A DNA stretch of 64,000 bases from Adiantum capillus-veneris (GCA_014529385.2 CM043960.1:121044043-121108042), one strand, 5' to 3'; shown: positions 1 through 11,553, counted from the stretch's first letter. Numbers and translations are program-made. The notes: generated from the sequence alone by a model not told the origin.

Positions 1-1554
1 CCTCACTATGTAGAGGTACACCGATCGCGGTCGTTTTTGACCCCATGTCACAGATTTGGAAGATTTTTGCACAGTAGCTAGCCCTTGATGTCTTGATACC
101 AAGTGTCTTTGTATTTTTGAATTTGGAGATGTTTTGACCAATGAAAAGCCAATCCCAGGTGGTTTTGTCGTTATTGGCCTGATTGTGTAACTGAGACTTT
201 TGACCACTTTCTTTTGCTTTTTTGACCTTGCTCCTTTTGGAAAATATGTTGCACTAGATGTCAGCTACCTACTCACCAAGTCTCAACTCAAAATGTCACT
301 AGGGTACACCGATCATGATCGTAGTTCTAGCTCCTTTTCAAGTGAAACTTGTGGATATGCTAGACAATGATGTGTACAGTCTACTCCTCAAATATTTTTG
401 AATTTGGACAAGAAAAAGTCAAGTTTTTACCAGATCTTGGTCTGCTGCAGTGGTTTTTTGACTGTCTGCTGTTTTTGGCTATTTTGGTGATTTTTTTTTG
501 AATTTTGACATCTCCTGGTATCTTATATAACCTAGGTGTATGTGTGGGTCAAATCTGGGTTAGATCTGGGACTGAGGTACACCAATCGCGATCGTAGTAC
601 AGTGCCCAAATTTGATGAAACTTCACTAGCTTGTTCACTAGGCTATTTTAAAGCGACCCACCATATACTTTTGTATTCAAACCCCAAAAAGTCAAGCTTT
701 TACCAGTTCTTGGTTGGAAGTGTCTGTTTTCCTGAATCTGTCAGTTTGACTTGATTTTGGTGTTTGTTTGGGATTTGAGAGATACCTAGGCTTGTCCTAT
801 GCACAGGCTATCCCTCAAGTCTTTTTGCATTTGGATCACCAAAAGTCAAGATTTTACAGTTTTTGGGTCTGTCAGGCTAACTTTACCCAAGTGGCAGGAT
901 TTCCTTGATTTTTGATGTTTTTGGGTGTGGTTGCTTTAGACAAACCTGTTTAGAATCTTATCAGGAAGGCACATGTCAAATCTTGTACAATTCTGACACT
1001 AAGGTACACCAATCGCGATCGTAGTACCAGAGCCAAATCTGATGAAATTTTACAGGCTCTCTCTGACAAGTATTTCCCAGTGTTTGGTGCTACCACTTTG
1101 TGATTTGAATCAATTTCAGCTCTGTTTGGTCAGATTTTCTAATTTCAGAGTCTTATGGGCCCTTTTGCCAAAGTTATGGTTTTCTGGTGTTTTTGACTCT
1201 ATCTTTTGCCCCAAATCTGACTGGAATGTGATTTACTTATCCTACTCCTAAGTACAGAAATGAAAGAACATAAGAAAATGAATCAAACAAAACAAACGGG
1301 ATTAAAAACGGATGATGGATCAGTACTCAATTAATACAAAGAAATTTGAAGAGAAAAAATGCTTAAAGCAGCCTCACTCACAACTCCCTATATCTATCAC
1401 GAGTAGATCTAGCCAGTCCACCGACCCTAGACTCCACTAAGCACTAAACCTCTGTCTAGATGCTTCACTGAAATGTAAATGGAATGAAAATTATCATTTG
1501 GAACAATAAGAAAACTGTGAATATGCACTCGGTCACTCATCACCTAAGATTCAT
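1..1554 (-). repeat. Leader region of left unit, internal degenerate repeats
   Basis: No credible coding sequence. The stretch is built from degenerate repeats about 275-430 bases apart. Each carries a GGTACACC-CGATCGCGATCG-type palindrome (about 22, 310, 583 and 1,010) followed by a block containing AAAAGTCAAG and TTTTACCAG. The same arrangement recurs at 7,679-9,233. On the minus strand it lies downstream of the primer-binding site, so it would be the untranslated leader. The short ORFs inside it are not conserved between the two copies. Confidence 0.6.
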
Positions 1555-1574
1555 TCCCGGCAGAGCGGCGCCAA
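1555..1574 (-). other. Primer-binding site, left unit (damaged)
   Basis: On the minus strand a TTGGCGCC core directly follows an LTR end in CA. Compared with the copy at 9,234-9,252 it has a 2-base insertion and a lost G, so it is probably degraded. Confidence 0.55.
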
Positions 1575-1786
1575 TGTTTGTGGGTCGCTGCAACGGACGT
1601 CCATAGCATAGCCTTCAAGCATTGACGGACGCGAAGCGGACCCCGAATCCTGACGGCCTCTAAAACGCCGGGGGCCGAATGGCGCGCCTCGAGCTTGCCA
1701 CGATAAAGTGAACAAGGGGCACCACCTAGCTTTGAGCGGCTAGGACGCAGAACCACCATGGTATGAACACCGCAAACCTACACACC

Positions 1787-1787
<1 letters not shown>

Positions 1788-1821
<34 letters not shown>
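1788..1821. repeat. (GA)n microsatellite
   Basis: Uninterrupted GA run inside the insertion in the left LTR. Confidence 0.95.
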
Positions 1822-1826
<5 letters not shown>

Positions 1827-2112
1827 CAAATGATGAAAACCCTCAGGGGTGTGAGGGTGAATTATTTCTGCAATATTTTCAAAGTGGCATGCCGTGATGG
1901 TAGAGGGGTAGGGAGAGGAGGTGGTACAACCAACTTGGTACGTTCTCTACGACGACTCAATGATTGTGAATACTCACTACCAAGAGCGTGCATACGTGTG
2001 TGCATCGACCATTGGAGTCGAGAGATGGATGTGGTTCCCTTCGCATGGTGAAATTCCCAAGGCAAACCCAACATACATGCCCCCTTCCCGTGATGGTGAT
2101 AGTGTCAATCCC

Positions 2113-2113
<1 letters not shown>

Positions 2114-2169
<56 letters not shown>
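2114..2169. repeat. Poly(C) tract of 56 bases
   Basis: Uninterrupted C run followed by A and six more C. On the other strand it would be a 56-base G run, which could form G-quadruplex structures and is very hard to sequence accurately. Confidence 0.9.
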
Positions 2170-2836
2170 ACCCCCCATAGTGACTTCTCAATGCCAATTT
2201 ATAGGTGTTGGCTGCTTGGATTATGGTAATCCCACTGTGGTTAGGGTAAGCTTAATCGGGGAGACAAAGCAAGTGGTGGGCCCGGTGTGGTTGACCCTTG
2301 CTTTGTTTTGGGAGGTTATTTAAAGATGGGAATCTCTAGGTGCGCCTTTGTGACCATCACCTAGAGAGAGGATATTTACAAAAATGAAAATTTACAATGG
2401 CTCGGGTGAAAACTGAAGATAATGATGAAAATAACCTATAAGTTACAAAGATGGCATCGTGGTTGCGTGTTGCTGGCGAATGGTGAGCTGATGGTGCGTG
2501 GGGCATGCCTTCGACGCATTTTCTCTTTTTGTTGTTGGCGGCGCGTGCTTTGGATCCTTCTTCTTTATTCATTGATGTCGTAGTCGTTTCTCCTTCTTTG
2601 TATTTGTGGTGCGATGCGTATATGCGCGTGTGTGTGTGTATGTATTCGTGCATAAGGGCGGGTGTGTGTGTGTGTGAAAACGTGCGTGGGAAGGGGGGCT
2701 TTATATATATATAATATATATATAGTTTTTTTTGTTTTTTTTCTTGTTGATGGCGGATGGCCGGCGGCGGCTGCCTTCTGATGCGCGAGGCGAATGGGGG
2801 GGGGAATGAGGGTGGGGGTAGTGAGAGTGTGTGAGC

Positions 2837-2838
<2 letters not shown>

Positions 2839-2916
<78 letters not shown>

Positions 2917-3090
2917 GCGATATGGTGTGTGTGTGTGTATGGTGTGTGAGCGCCCGGGTGGGTGTGTGGGTGGTCCTGCGGACTTGAGCGCACAGCGCTG
3001 AAGGGGAGAGAGGGGAGGGGGAGGGGGGTGATTGTGTGTATGTGAGAGAGAGAGAGAGAGAAAGAGAGGGTGTTCCTATCGACGTTGTCC

Positions 3091-3135
<45 letters not shown>

Positions 3136-3158
3136 TTCCTTTGCATGGCCTAAGTGCC

Positions 3159-3218
<60 letters not shown>

Positions 3219-3275
3219 CGGGTCTGCGCTGAGTTGAGAGAGAGAGATTGTGAGGGATAGGGAGGGGTAAGGTTT

Positions 3276-3341
<66 letters not shown>

Positions 3342-3403
3342 TGTGTGAGGGAGAGGGAAGGGTCAGGTGTGGAGTGGCGTAGGGGAGATGTGTGGGTGAG
3401 AGA

Positions 3404-3444
<41 letters not shown>

Positions 3445-3704
3445 AAGTCAATGGGTGGAGTGAGGGAATATATCCGCGGGCCAAGAGGGGGGGGGAATGA
3501 GGCCGAGGGGAGGGGAATGAGGCCGAGGGAGGGTGAGGCGAGCGGGTGGGGAAGAGGGAGGAGGGGTAGGGGAGGGAATATTAGCGGGCCAAGGGGGAGG
3601 TAGTGAGAGTGGGGGGGAGAAATGTGAGGGGGAATGTAAAGGGTGAGTGTAAGAATACGGAGAGCGGAGGGGGGGGGGGGGGGGGTTATGTAGGGAAAAT
3701 GAGG

Positions 3705-3761
<57 letters not shown>
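2839..3761. repeat. Cluster of (GT)n, (GA)n and poly(G) tracts
   Basis: Holds (GT)n at 2,839-2,915, (GA)n at about 3,042-3,061, 3,091-3,131, 3,163-3,214, 3,278-3,340 and 3,704-3,761, a 37-base G run at 3,406-3,442 and a shorter G run near 3,670-3,686. The plus strand is purine-rich throughout 3,000-3,850. No coding potential beyond simple-repeat peptides. Confidence 0.9.
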
Positions 3762-3763
<2 letters not shown>

Positions 3764-4516
3764 GTTATTTATCCAATGCCCGTCAGGCGGGAGGGGGGAA
3801 AATAAGCTATGGGGGGGGTAATGAGAGTGGGGGTTAGAGAAAGTAAGCTTTTTTCTTTTTTTTCCTTTTGATTTTTGAAAGTCGGCTATCAGCATCAACA
3901 TAAATATCAATACCAGGGAAGCGACTCGGATTAGGCATGGAAACTCACTAGGGTGTCAATCCTAATGAAGTGAACTCGAAGAGATGCAACTACTAACTCT
4001 ACAAGCAAATCAAACGCACTAAAGCCAAGTAATCTGCCTATGTCCTTCTACACAGCTCTACAGTCATCACGCCTGTTTACCATGCAAATCATATCGGATT
4101 CGCACGAAACTTGAAGGGAAGCTACAGGGGACTATCAGGAGCATATCCTATCACTGTCACAGCATTCTAGATGGGTACACGGATCGCGATCGTTCGTCCC
4201 AAAGTACGCAAAAACAGTAAACAGATGATCCTAAAGGGTCGTTTTTGGGTCCCTAAAGCCTCTCCCAGGGTCAAAACAACATAAAATACGCATATAAACA
4301 CTCAAAACAGTGATTCAAGGCCACAATGGTTGCGTTTGAAACCTACACCGAATCTTGAATGCTTACACTTGAATAAAAGAGCAAAGTAAGAAGAACACAA
4401 TGCAATAAACAAAACTGAATTTGGATTATCGTAGCCACAATAGCGATGATTACAAGTTGGAGCCAAGAGGTCGCTCTCTGTGCGTACAGCAATAGTCACT
4501 TATCTTCAAAAAATAA

Positions 4517-4528
4517 TCCCCCTTTCCC
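4517..4528 (-). other. Polypurine tract, left unit
   Basis: On the minus strand GGGAAAGGGGGA lies between the end of gag and the start of the LTR, about 8 bases from the inferred LTR start. The same tract is at 9,869-9,880 in the sister unit. Confidence 0.5.
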
Positions 4529-4708
4529 ACTAACCTTAGTGTATTATATACCTAGGGTTTTCTAAAGTGGCCGGCGGCCAACTTCTCATGGACATTTACA
4601 TACATCATTGGAAAAATTACATCTTTGACTCAGACTTGACATAGATGATTGTCATTAGGCTTTTACAGGGTTTGATGTATTAAACATCGAAAAAATAATG
4701 TGACCACA

Positions 4709-6202
4709 TCAAAACTTTGGCCGACTGACCCAACGGGTGCCTAGGCTAGGTGGGCACTTGTATGTTGTTATCACCTCCAAACATGATCCTTTGCAATGAG
4801 CATCCTCTTTTGGAGCTTCGATGGTGGAAGCTGAAGGAGTCTCACTGCGGGCATTTCTCTTGGGGCAAGAACAATAGCCATGTCCTTGCTACCCACACTT
4901 AAAACACTTATGGTCCTTGCGAAAAGCTTCAAGCTCTTTAGGAGAGAGTGTTTTTACCTTTGTAAACTCCCTTCTCCTTAGACTGATTGTTGTTGTTGTT
5001 GTTATTAGAATTGCCTTGGGAAGAATTTTGGGCATTGGTATCTTTGTTTTCCATGGTCTTGACATTCCATCTAGCCCCTTGTTGGAAATTCATGCAGGAA
5101 GCAACCACGGTGTGGTGGTAGCAACCAGGCCATTGGGAGTTGACATACTCGGCCATTTCTTCAAGTAATCCTACACAAAATCGTTACTTTTGCTTCGTAA
5201 ATTCTATCTTTTGGAAGACAGTAGCCTTGAGATGTAAATGCAAAATCTTATCCACATATTTGTGAACAGACTCATGGGAAAGAAGCTTCAAATTGTGCCA
5301 TTGGGTAAGTACTTTGTTTTTTGCATCGCTTGAAAGGAATTGCTTCGTGATGGAAACTCGTAGAGTTTTCCATGTCTTTGGGGCTTTGTCGTTGCCATGA
5401 AGGCTAGCCCACCATTGACGAGCCGATTTTTGAAAGTGCATAGCTACATGGTGTAGCTTGGAGGACTCGGTGAAGCCCTCGTCTCCAAAGGCCGCATCAA
5501 ATTGCTGGATGAATGCCAATACTTTGTTGGTGGTACCAAAGGTGCCATCATAGGTGACAAAAGAGATACTCTTTCCTCCCTCTTTTAACTTCTTGAGCTT
5601 TTGTGACCTTCGCCATGCAGGGTATGATTTGTGATGTCCTCCCCTCTTGTATTCTCTAGGAGAATAGCAGTATCTTTCGTCGGAAGAGGAGGAAGGTGAA
5701 GAAGAAGGAGAAGAGGGTGACCTCTTTCTTGACCTTTTCTTCCTTGTTTCCTCTCTTCCCTTTTGGAGTGACGAGGAGAAGGACTATGTGTTGACCGTTT
5801 CCTCTTGGGAGGAGTTGGCAATCGTCTAGACCATAATCTTCCTGGAGCCACATCTTCAGAGGAACTTAGGGATTCATTACTTTCTTGTTCGTTGGATTCC
5901 TCCTCTCGTATGTGAGAGAGTCTTCTTTTGGGGATATCATCAAGAGGCCTCATAAGCTCTCTCTCCTCTCGGAGAGGAAGGGAAATCCCATAAGCACTAA
6001 GTTGTTGAGTAACTTTGGCTTGCAAAGCAGGGTTGCCCATAGCTTGCTGCAACCTAGTAACAAGATAATTGATAAACATGGGGGCATCATCATTAGCACC
6101 TTCATGTGCAAAATCAAAGTTATCAATGTTCATTCTACTCTCTTGGTTATTATCAGCCATGCTAATTATACTTATATGTTTACTTAGTGTATTCTTTGGC
6201 AA
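4709..6202 (-). pseudogene. gag of left unit (Retrotrans_gag plus zinc knuckle), decayed
   Basis: This is the structural capsid/nucleocapsid protein of an LTR retroelement. From the N-terminus, a leader beginning MADNNQESRMNI (a start at 6,202 or an inner ATG at about 6,160) is followed by a Ser/Arg-rich linker. A frameshift near 5,720-5,750 then leads into a Retrotrans_gag-type core (5,519-5,184) with FIQQFDAAFG, ARQWWASL and WKTLRVSITKQF. After an Asn-rich linker comes a CX2CX4HX4C zinc knuckle near 4,880-4,910. The knuckle reads CFKCG*QGHGYCSC: all metal ligands are kept, but a TAG stop lies between C4 and H9. The frame closes at 4,709. No pol follows. The sister copy has the same stop, so that break is older than the duplication. 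Confidence 0.7.
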
Positions 6203-6572
6203 TTCAAAACCTTAGTTACTACTCCTCTTAGCATTTGAAAATTAGCACTTAAGTATCTACACCCACGGCTCGAATTGGTTAATTATAGAGAGTAGTGGAG
6301 AGGTTCTAACATAGCAGAATTTCCAAGGGATAGCTCCTTTTGGACTTATTATGACTCAATAATTGTAAAGCTGCAGGAAAATCTAAAAAGTCCCCATTAT
6401 TAAGACCAAATATCCCGAGGTGTGCACCATATCCCACATAGTGGCCTCAACAAAACCGATAATAGATCCCAATCCCACTTACCCTAATATAATTAACAAA
6501 ATCAACCATTGATAGGCTACTTAAGTACCTCTCTTCTTAAGAAAGAAAAGAGAAACCAAATGCTGATACCAA

Positions 6573-7351
6573 TGTAATGGAAATGGCCTATGAACTTTGA
6601 GAACATCAGAATTAAGAGAATTACAATGAGCATTTTTGTGAGGTTACTTTGAGAACATAGAGGGTGAACTTAATTGACGGTAGCAACATAAACATAGTAC
6701 TTAATTAACTTGGCATGAACAATACTTTTGCAAGAGAGAGTATTAGAGAACATGACAATAGTTGAGAATCGGATTTACTTGGAGCCGGTCCCCCCTCCAA
6801 AAGGCGTTTGTATTATAGATTCTCCCATCAAGAGAGACTTGGTACAATACAATCTTTGTGTTCCTTGTGACCTAGGTGATGCAATGAATATGGAAAGCTT
6901 CATGCATCATGAGCATAACATAAACTTTGCAAAAAGCATTAACTATCCCAAGCCTCAGTCCTAAGGCCCCGAACATAAACTTTGCAAAAAGCATTAACTA
7001 TCCCAAGCCTCAGTCCTAAGGCCTCAAACACCTTCGAAGGTGGAGAGAGCTAGCGGGGAATGACGGTAGGGAAGAGGAAGAAGATCATCCGTAGGAGAAA
7101 GAAATAGTTCCTCACTTATCATCACTCTTCCTGCTTAGCATAGCATAATAGCATAGTAATGAAGGTGAAGAAAATGGCAAGCTTAAGCATTGAAGCGTGG
7201 CTCTTGGTTGGATTTGCATTCCATAGCCAAGAGTGTTGGTGTAAGCTCTCAACTTCTCAACCAGCTTGGAGATGGAGCTCTCACACTTTTCACTTCACAC
7301 AATGAGAGTGTGTGAGTGTCTCTGGGAGAGTATACTCCCTCTCATGCTTGG

Positions 7352-7438
<87 letters not shown>
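6573..7438 (-). other. Leader segment upstream of gag with a second PBS-like motif
   Basis: Just 5' of gag on the minus strand lies TTGGTATCAGC (6,562-6,572), which resembles the initiator-Met primer site of Copia-type elements, preceded by a segment that starts TG and ends CA on the plus strand (6,573-7,438). It could be an LTR of a second element fused into the unit, or chance. It includes a 52-base tandem duplication (about 6,918-7,021) that the sister copy lacks, and ends in (CT)n. No coding is supported. Confidence 0.35.
7351..7437. repeat. (CT)n microsatellite at the unit junction
   Basis: CT run with one CTTT interruption. The homologous run at 12,650-12,712 marks the right limit of similarity between the two units. 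Confidence 0.95.
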
Positions 7439-7440
<2 letters not shown>

Positions 7441-9233
7441 GGTAGCTTCCTTATCTCACAAGCTTTCTTGCTAGCTATAGGGGACTCAGTTTGGAGTTGT
7501 GTGTCAAACGTTAGAGCAGATTTGGTAAATTGCACTTGAAACAACACTCAAAACAGTTTCAGGATCAAGACACAAAGAGATTTTGTGTTTGTATCTTGGC
7601 TTCCAGAGGGTTATTTTCACTCAAACTTGAGATTTGGGATGTACTGAAGTAGATCTACAAACATATGAAGTCAAGTACCCTCACTATGTAGAGGTACACC
7701 GATCGCGATCTTTTTTGACCCCATGTCACAGATTTGGAAGATTTTTGCACAGTAGCTAGCCCTTGATGTCTTGATACCAAGTGTCTTTGTATTTTTGAAT
7801 TTGGAGATGTTTTGACCAATGAAAACCCAAATCCCATGTGGTTTTGCGGTTATTGCCGTGATTGTGTAACTGGGAGTTTTGACCACTTTCTTTTGATTTT
7901 TTGACCTTGCTCCTTTTGAAAAATATGTTGCACTAGATGTTAGCTACCTACTCACCAAGTCTCAACTCAAAATGTCACTAGGGTACACCGATCGCGATCG
8001 TAGTTCTAGCTCCTTTTCAAGTGAAACTTGTGCATATGGTAGACAATGATGTGTACAAACTACTCCTCAAATATTATTGAATTTGGACAAGAAAAAGTCA
8101 AGTTTTTACCAGATCTTGGTCTGCTGCAGTGGTTTTCTGATTGTCTGCTGTTTTTGGCTATTTTGGTGATTTTCTTTTGAATTTTGACAACTCTTGGTAT
8201 CTTATATAACCTAGGTGTATGTGTGGGTCAAATCTACGTCAGATCTGGGACTGAGGTACACCGATCGCGATCGTAGTACAGTGCCCAAATTTGATGAAAC
8301 TTCACTAGCTTGTTCACTAGGTTATTTTTAAGCGACCCACCATATACTTTTGTATTCAAACCCCAAAAAGTCAAGCTTTTACCAGTTCTTGGTTGGAAGT
8401 GTCTGTTTTCCTGAATCTGTCAGTTTGACTTGATTTTGGTGTTTGTTTGGGGATTTGAGAGATACCTAGGCTTGTCCTATGCACAGGCTATCCCTCAAGT
8501 CTTTTTGCATTTGGATCACCAAAACTCAAGATTTTACAGTTTTTGGGTCTGTCAGGCTAGTTTTACCCAAGTGGCATGATTTCCGTGATTTTTGATGTTT
8601 TTGGGTGTGGTTGCTTTAGACAAACTTGTTTAAAATCTTATCAGGAAGACACATGTCAAATCTTGTACAATTCTGACACTGAGGTACACCAATCGCGATC
8701 GTAGTACCAGAGCCAAATCTGATGAAATTTTACAGGCTCTCTCTGACAAGTATTTCCCAGTGTTTGGTGCTACCACTTTGTGATTTGAATCAATTTCAGC
8801 TCTGTTTGGTCAGATTCTCTAATTTCAGAGTCTTATGGCCCTTTTGCCAAAGTTATGGTTTTCTGCTGCTTTTGACTCTGTCTTTTTCCCCAAATCTAAC
8901 TGGAATGTGATTTACTTATCCTACTCCTAAGTACAGAAATGAAAGAACATAAGAAAATGAATCAAACAAAACAAACAGGATAAAAAATAGATGATGGATC
9001 AGTACTCAATCAATACAAAGAAATTTGAAGAGAAAAAATTCTTAAAGCAACCTCACTCACAACTCCCTATATCTCTCAAGAGTAGATCTAGCCAGTCCAC
9101 CGACCCTAGACTCCACTAAGCACTAAACCCCTGTTTAGATGCTTCACTGAAATGTAAATGCAATGGAAATTATCTTTTGGAACAATAAGAAAACTCTGAA
9201 TATGCAGTCGGTCACTCATCACCTAAGATTCAT
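7439..9233 (-). repeat. Leader region of right unit, internal degenerate repeats
   Basis: Near-identical to 1-1,554 from 7,679 on, with palindromes at about 7,700, 7,989, 8,262 and 8,690. The copies at 7,989 and 8,262 are perfect CGATCGCGATCG. Bases 7,439-7,678 continue the same leader and have no counterpart in the window because the left unit runs off the edge. No coding is supported. Confidence 0.6.
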
Positions 9234-9252
9234 TCCCCGGCAGCGGCGCCAA
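9234..9252 (-). other. Primer-binding site, right unit
   Basis: On the minus strand TTGGCGCCGCTGCCGGGGA follows the LTR end (CA). It closely resembles the TGGCGCCGTTGCCGGGGA primer site known from Athila-like plant elements, attributed to tRNA-Asp. Confidence 0.65.
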
Positions 9253-9860
9253 TGTTTGCGGGTCGTCGCAACAGACGTCCATAGCATAGCCTTCAAGCAT
9301 CAACATAAATATCAATACCAGGGAAGCGACTCGGATGAGGCATGGAAACTCACTATGGTGTCAATCCTAATGAAGTGAACTCGAAGAGATGCAACTACTA
9401 ACTCTACAAGCAAATCAAACGCACTAAAGCCAAGTAATCTGCCCATGTCCTTCTACACAGCTCTACAGTCATCGCGCCTGTTTACCATGCAAATCATATC
9501 GGATTCGCACGAAACTTGAAGGGAAGCTACAGGGGACTATCAGAAGCATATCCTATCATTGTCACAGCATTCTGGATGAGTACACGGATCGCGATTTTGG
9601 GTCCCTAAAGCCTCTCCTAGGGTCAAAGCAACATAAAATACGCATATAAACACTCAAAACAGTGATTCAAGGCCACAATGGTTGCGTTTGAAACCTACAC
9701 CGAATCTTGAATGCTCACACTTGAATAAAAGAGCAGAGTAAGAAGAACACAATGCAATAAACAAAACTGAATTTGGATTACCGTAGCCACAATAGCGATG
9801 ATTACAAGTTGGAGCCAAGAAGTCGCTCTCTTTGCGTACAGCAATAGTCACTTATCTTCA
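9253..9860 (-). repeat. Shared LTR between the two units
   Basis: A 608-base TG...CA segment (minus strand) with a purine tract on its 5' side and the primer site on its 3' side. It can therefore act as 3' LTR for the right unit and 5' LTR for the left unit. It preserves the uninterrupted target sequence of the insertion seen at 1,623-3,891 and lacks ~52 bases that the left LTR has. Confidence 0.6.
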
Positions 9861-9868
9861 AAAAATTA

Positions 9869-9880
9869 TCCCCCTTTCCC
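9869..9880 (-). other. Polypurine tract, right unit
   Basis: GGGAAAGGGGGA on the minus strand between gag and the shared LTR, identical to that at 4,517-4,528. Confidence 0.5.
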
Positions 9881-10060
9881 ACTAACCTTAGTGTATTATA
9901 TACCTAGGGCTTTCTAAAGTGGCCGGCGGCCAACTTCTCATGGACCTTTACATACATCATTGGAAAAATTACATCTTTGACTTAGACTTGACATAGACGA
10001 TTGTCATTAGGCTTTTACAGGGTTTGATGTATTAAACATCGGCAAAATAATGTGACCACA

Positions 10061-11553
10061 TCAAAACTTTGGCCGACTGAACGGACGCCTTGGCTAGGAG
10101 GGCACTTGTATGTTGTTATCACCTCCAAACATGATCCTTTACAATGACCATCCTCTTCTGGAGCTTTGATGGTGGAAGCTCTAGGAGCCTCACTGCGGGC
10201 ATTTCTCTCGGGGCAAGAACAATAGCCATGTTCTTGCTACCCACACTTAAAACACTTATGGTCCTTGCAAAAAGCTTCAAGCTCTTTAGGAGAGAGTTTT
10301 TTTTCACCTTTGTAAACTCCCTTGTCCTTAGACCGATTGTTGTTGTTGTTGTTGTTATTGGAATTGCCTTGGGAAGAATTTTGGGCATTGGTCTCTTTGT
10401 TTTCCATGGGCTTGACATTCCATCTAGCCCCTTATTGGAAATTGATGCGGGAAGCAACCATGGTGTGGTGGAAGCAACCAGGCCATTGGAAGTTGACATA
10501 CTCGGCCATTTCTTCAGGTAATCCCACACAAAATTGTTGCTTTTGCTTTGAAAAGTCTATCTTTTGGAAGACAGTGCCTTGAGATGTAAATGCCAAAACT
10601 TGTCCACATATTTGTGAACAGACTCATGGGAGAGAAGCTTCAAATTGTGCCATTGGGTAAGTACTTTGTTTTTTGCATCGCTTGCAAGGAATTGCTTCAA
10701 GATGGAAACTCGTAGAGTTTTCCATGTCTTTGGGACTTTGTCATTGCCATGAAGGCTAGCTCACCATTGACGAGCCGATTTCTGAAAGTGCATAGCTACA
10801 TGGTGTAGCTTGGACAACTCGTTGAAGCCCTCGTCTCCAAAGGCTGCATCAAATTACTGGATAAGTGCCAATACTTTCTTGGTGGTACCAAAGGTGCCAT
10901 CATAGGTGAGAAAAGAGATACTCTTTCCTTCCTCTTTTAACTTCTTGAGCTTTTGTGACCTTCGCCATGCAGGGTATGATTTGTGATGTCCTCCCCTCTT
11001 GTATTCTCTAGGAGAATAGCCATAGCTTTCGTCGGAAGAGGAGGAAGGTGAAGAAGAAGGAGAAGAGGGTGACCTCTTTCTTGACCTTTTCTTCCTTTGT
11101 TTCCTCTCTTCCCTTTTGGAGTGACGAGGAGAAGGACTATGTGTTGACCGTTTCCTCTTGGGAGGAGTTGGCGATCGTCTAGACCGTCATCTTCTTGGAG
11201 CCACATCTTCAGAGGAACTTAGGGATTCATTACTTTCTTGTTCTTTGGATTCCTCCTCTCGTATGTGAGAGAGTCTTCTTTTGGGGATATCATCAAGAGG
11301 CCTCATAAGCTCTCTCTCCTCTCGGAGAGAAGGGAAATCCCATAAGCACTAAGTTGTTGAGTAACTTTGGCTTGCAAAGCAGGGTTGCCCATAGCTTGCT
11401 GCAACCTAGTAACAAGATAATTGATAAACATGGGGACATCATCATTAGCACCTTCATGTGCAAAATCAAAGTTATAATGTTCATTCTACTCTCTTGATTA
11501 TTGTCAGCCATGCTAATTATTCTTATGTGTTTACTTAGTGTATTCTTTGGCAA
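10061..11553 (-). pseudogene. gag of right unit, decayed
   Basis: Sister of the gag at 4,709-6,202, with the same order: N-terminal leader, Ser/Arg-rich linker, Retrotrans_gag core, Asn run and zinc knuckle. It has additional frameshifts: a lost base near 11,476-11,480 and 11,330 breaks the N-terminal frame, and the core no longer reads through near 10,575 and 10,855. The knuckle carries the same TAG stop at the same codon. No pol domain follows before the purine tract. Confidence 0.65.

Larger units (their letters stand above)
1623..3891. mobile_element. Microsatellite-rich insertion in the left LTR, possible solo LTR
   Basis: The segment is absent from the sister LTR, whose sequence runs uninterrupted through the site (9,291-9,310). 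It starts TG, ends CA and is flanked by GCAT on both sides (1,619-1,622 and 3,892-3,895; the flank is AGCAT if one base is shifted). This fits an LTR-type insertion that left or is a solo LTR. It holds (GA)n, a 56-base C run, a long (GT)n, several (GA)n tracts and a 37-base G run. No RT or gag coding is visible. Long proline/serine/threonine-histidine ORFs here are translations of the simple repeats. Confidence 0.55.
1575..4508 (-). repeat. LTR of left unit, interrupted by a 2.27-kb insertion
   Basis: On the minus strand it begins TGAAGATAAG just after a purine tract and ends in CA before the TTGGCGCC primer site. Without the insertion at 1,623-3,891 it is about 665 bases long. The matching LTR at 9,253-9,860 is 608 bases because it lacks a ~52-base segment present near 4,190-4,245. 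The start assignment is the first TG after the purine tract and could be off by a few bases. Confidence 0.6.

Noticed and set aside
2357-3484. Minus-strand open frame of 375 codons
   Set aside because: It is translated simple repeat: proline, serine-leucine and threonine-histidine runs from G, GA and GT tracts. It lies within an insertion absent from the sister LTR.
4302-4499. Minus-strand ORF shared by both LTRs (also 9,654-9,851)
   Set aside because: It is preserved only because the LTRs are copies. 65 codons, no domain, and it starts inside the LTR just after the purine tract.
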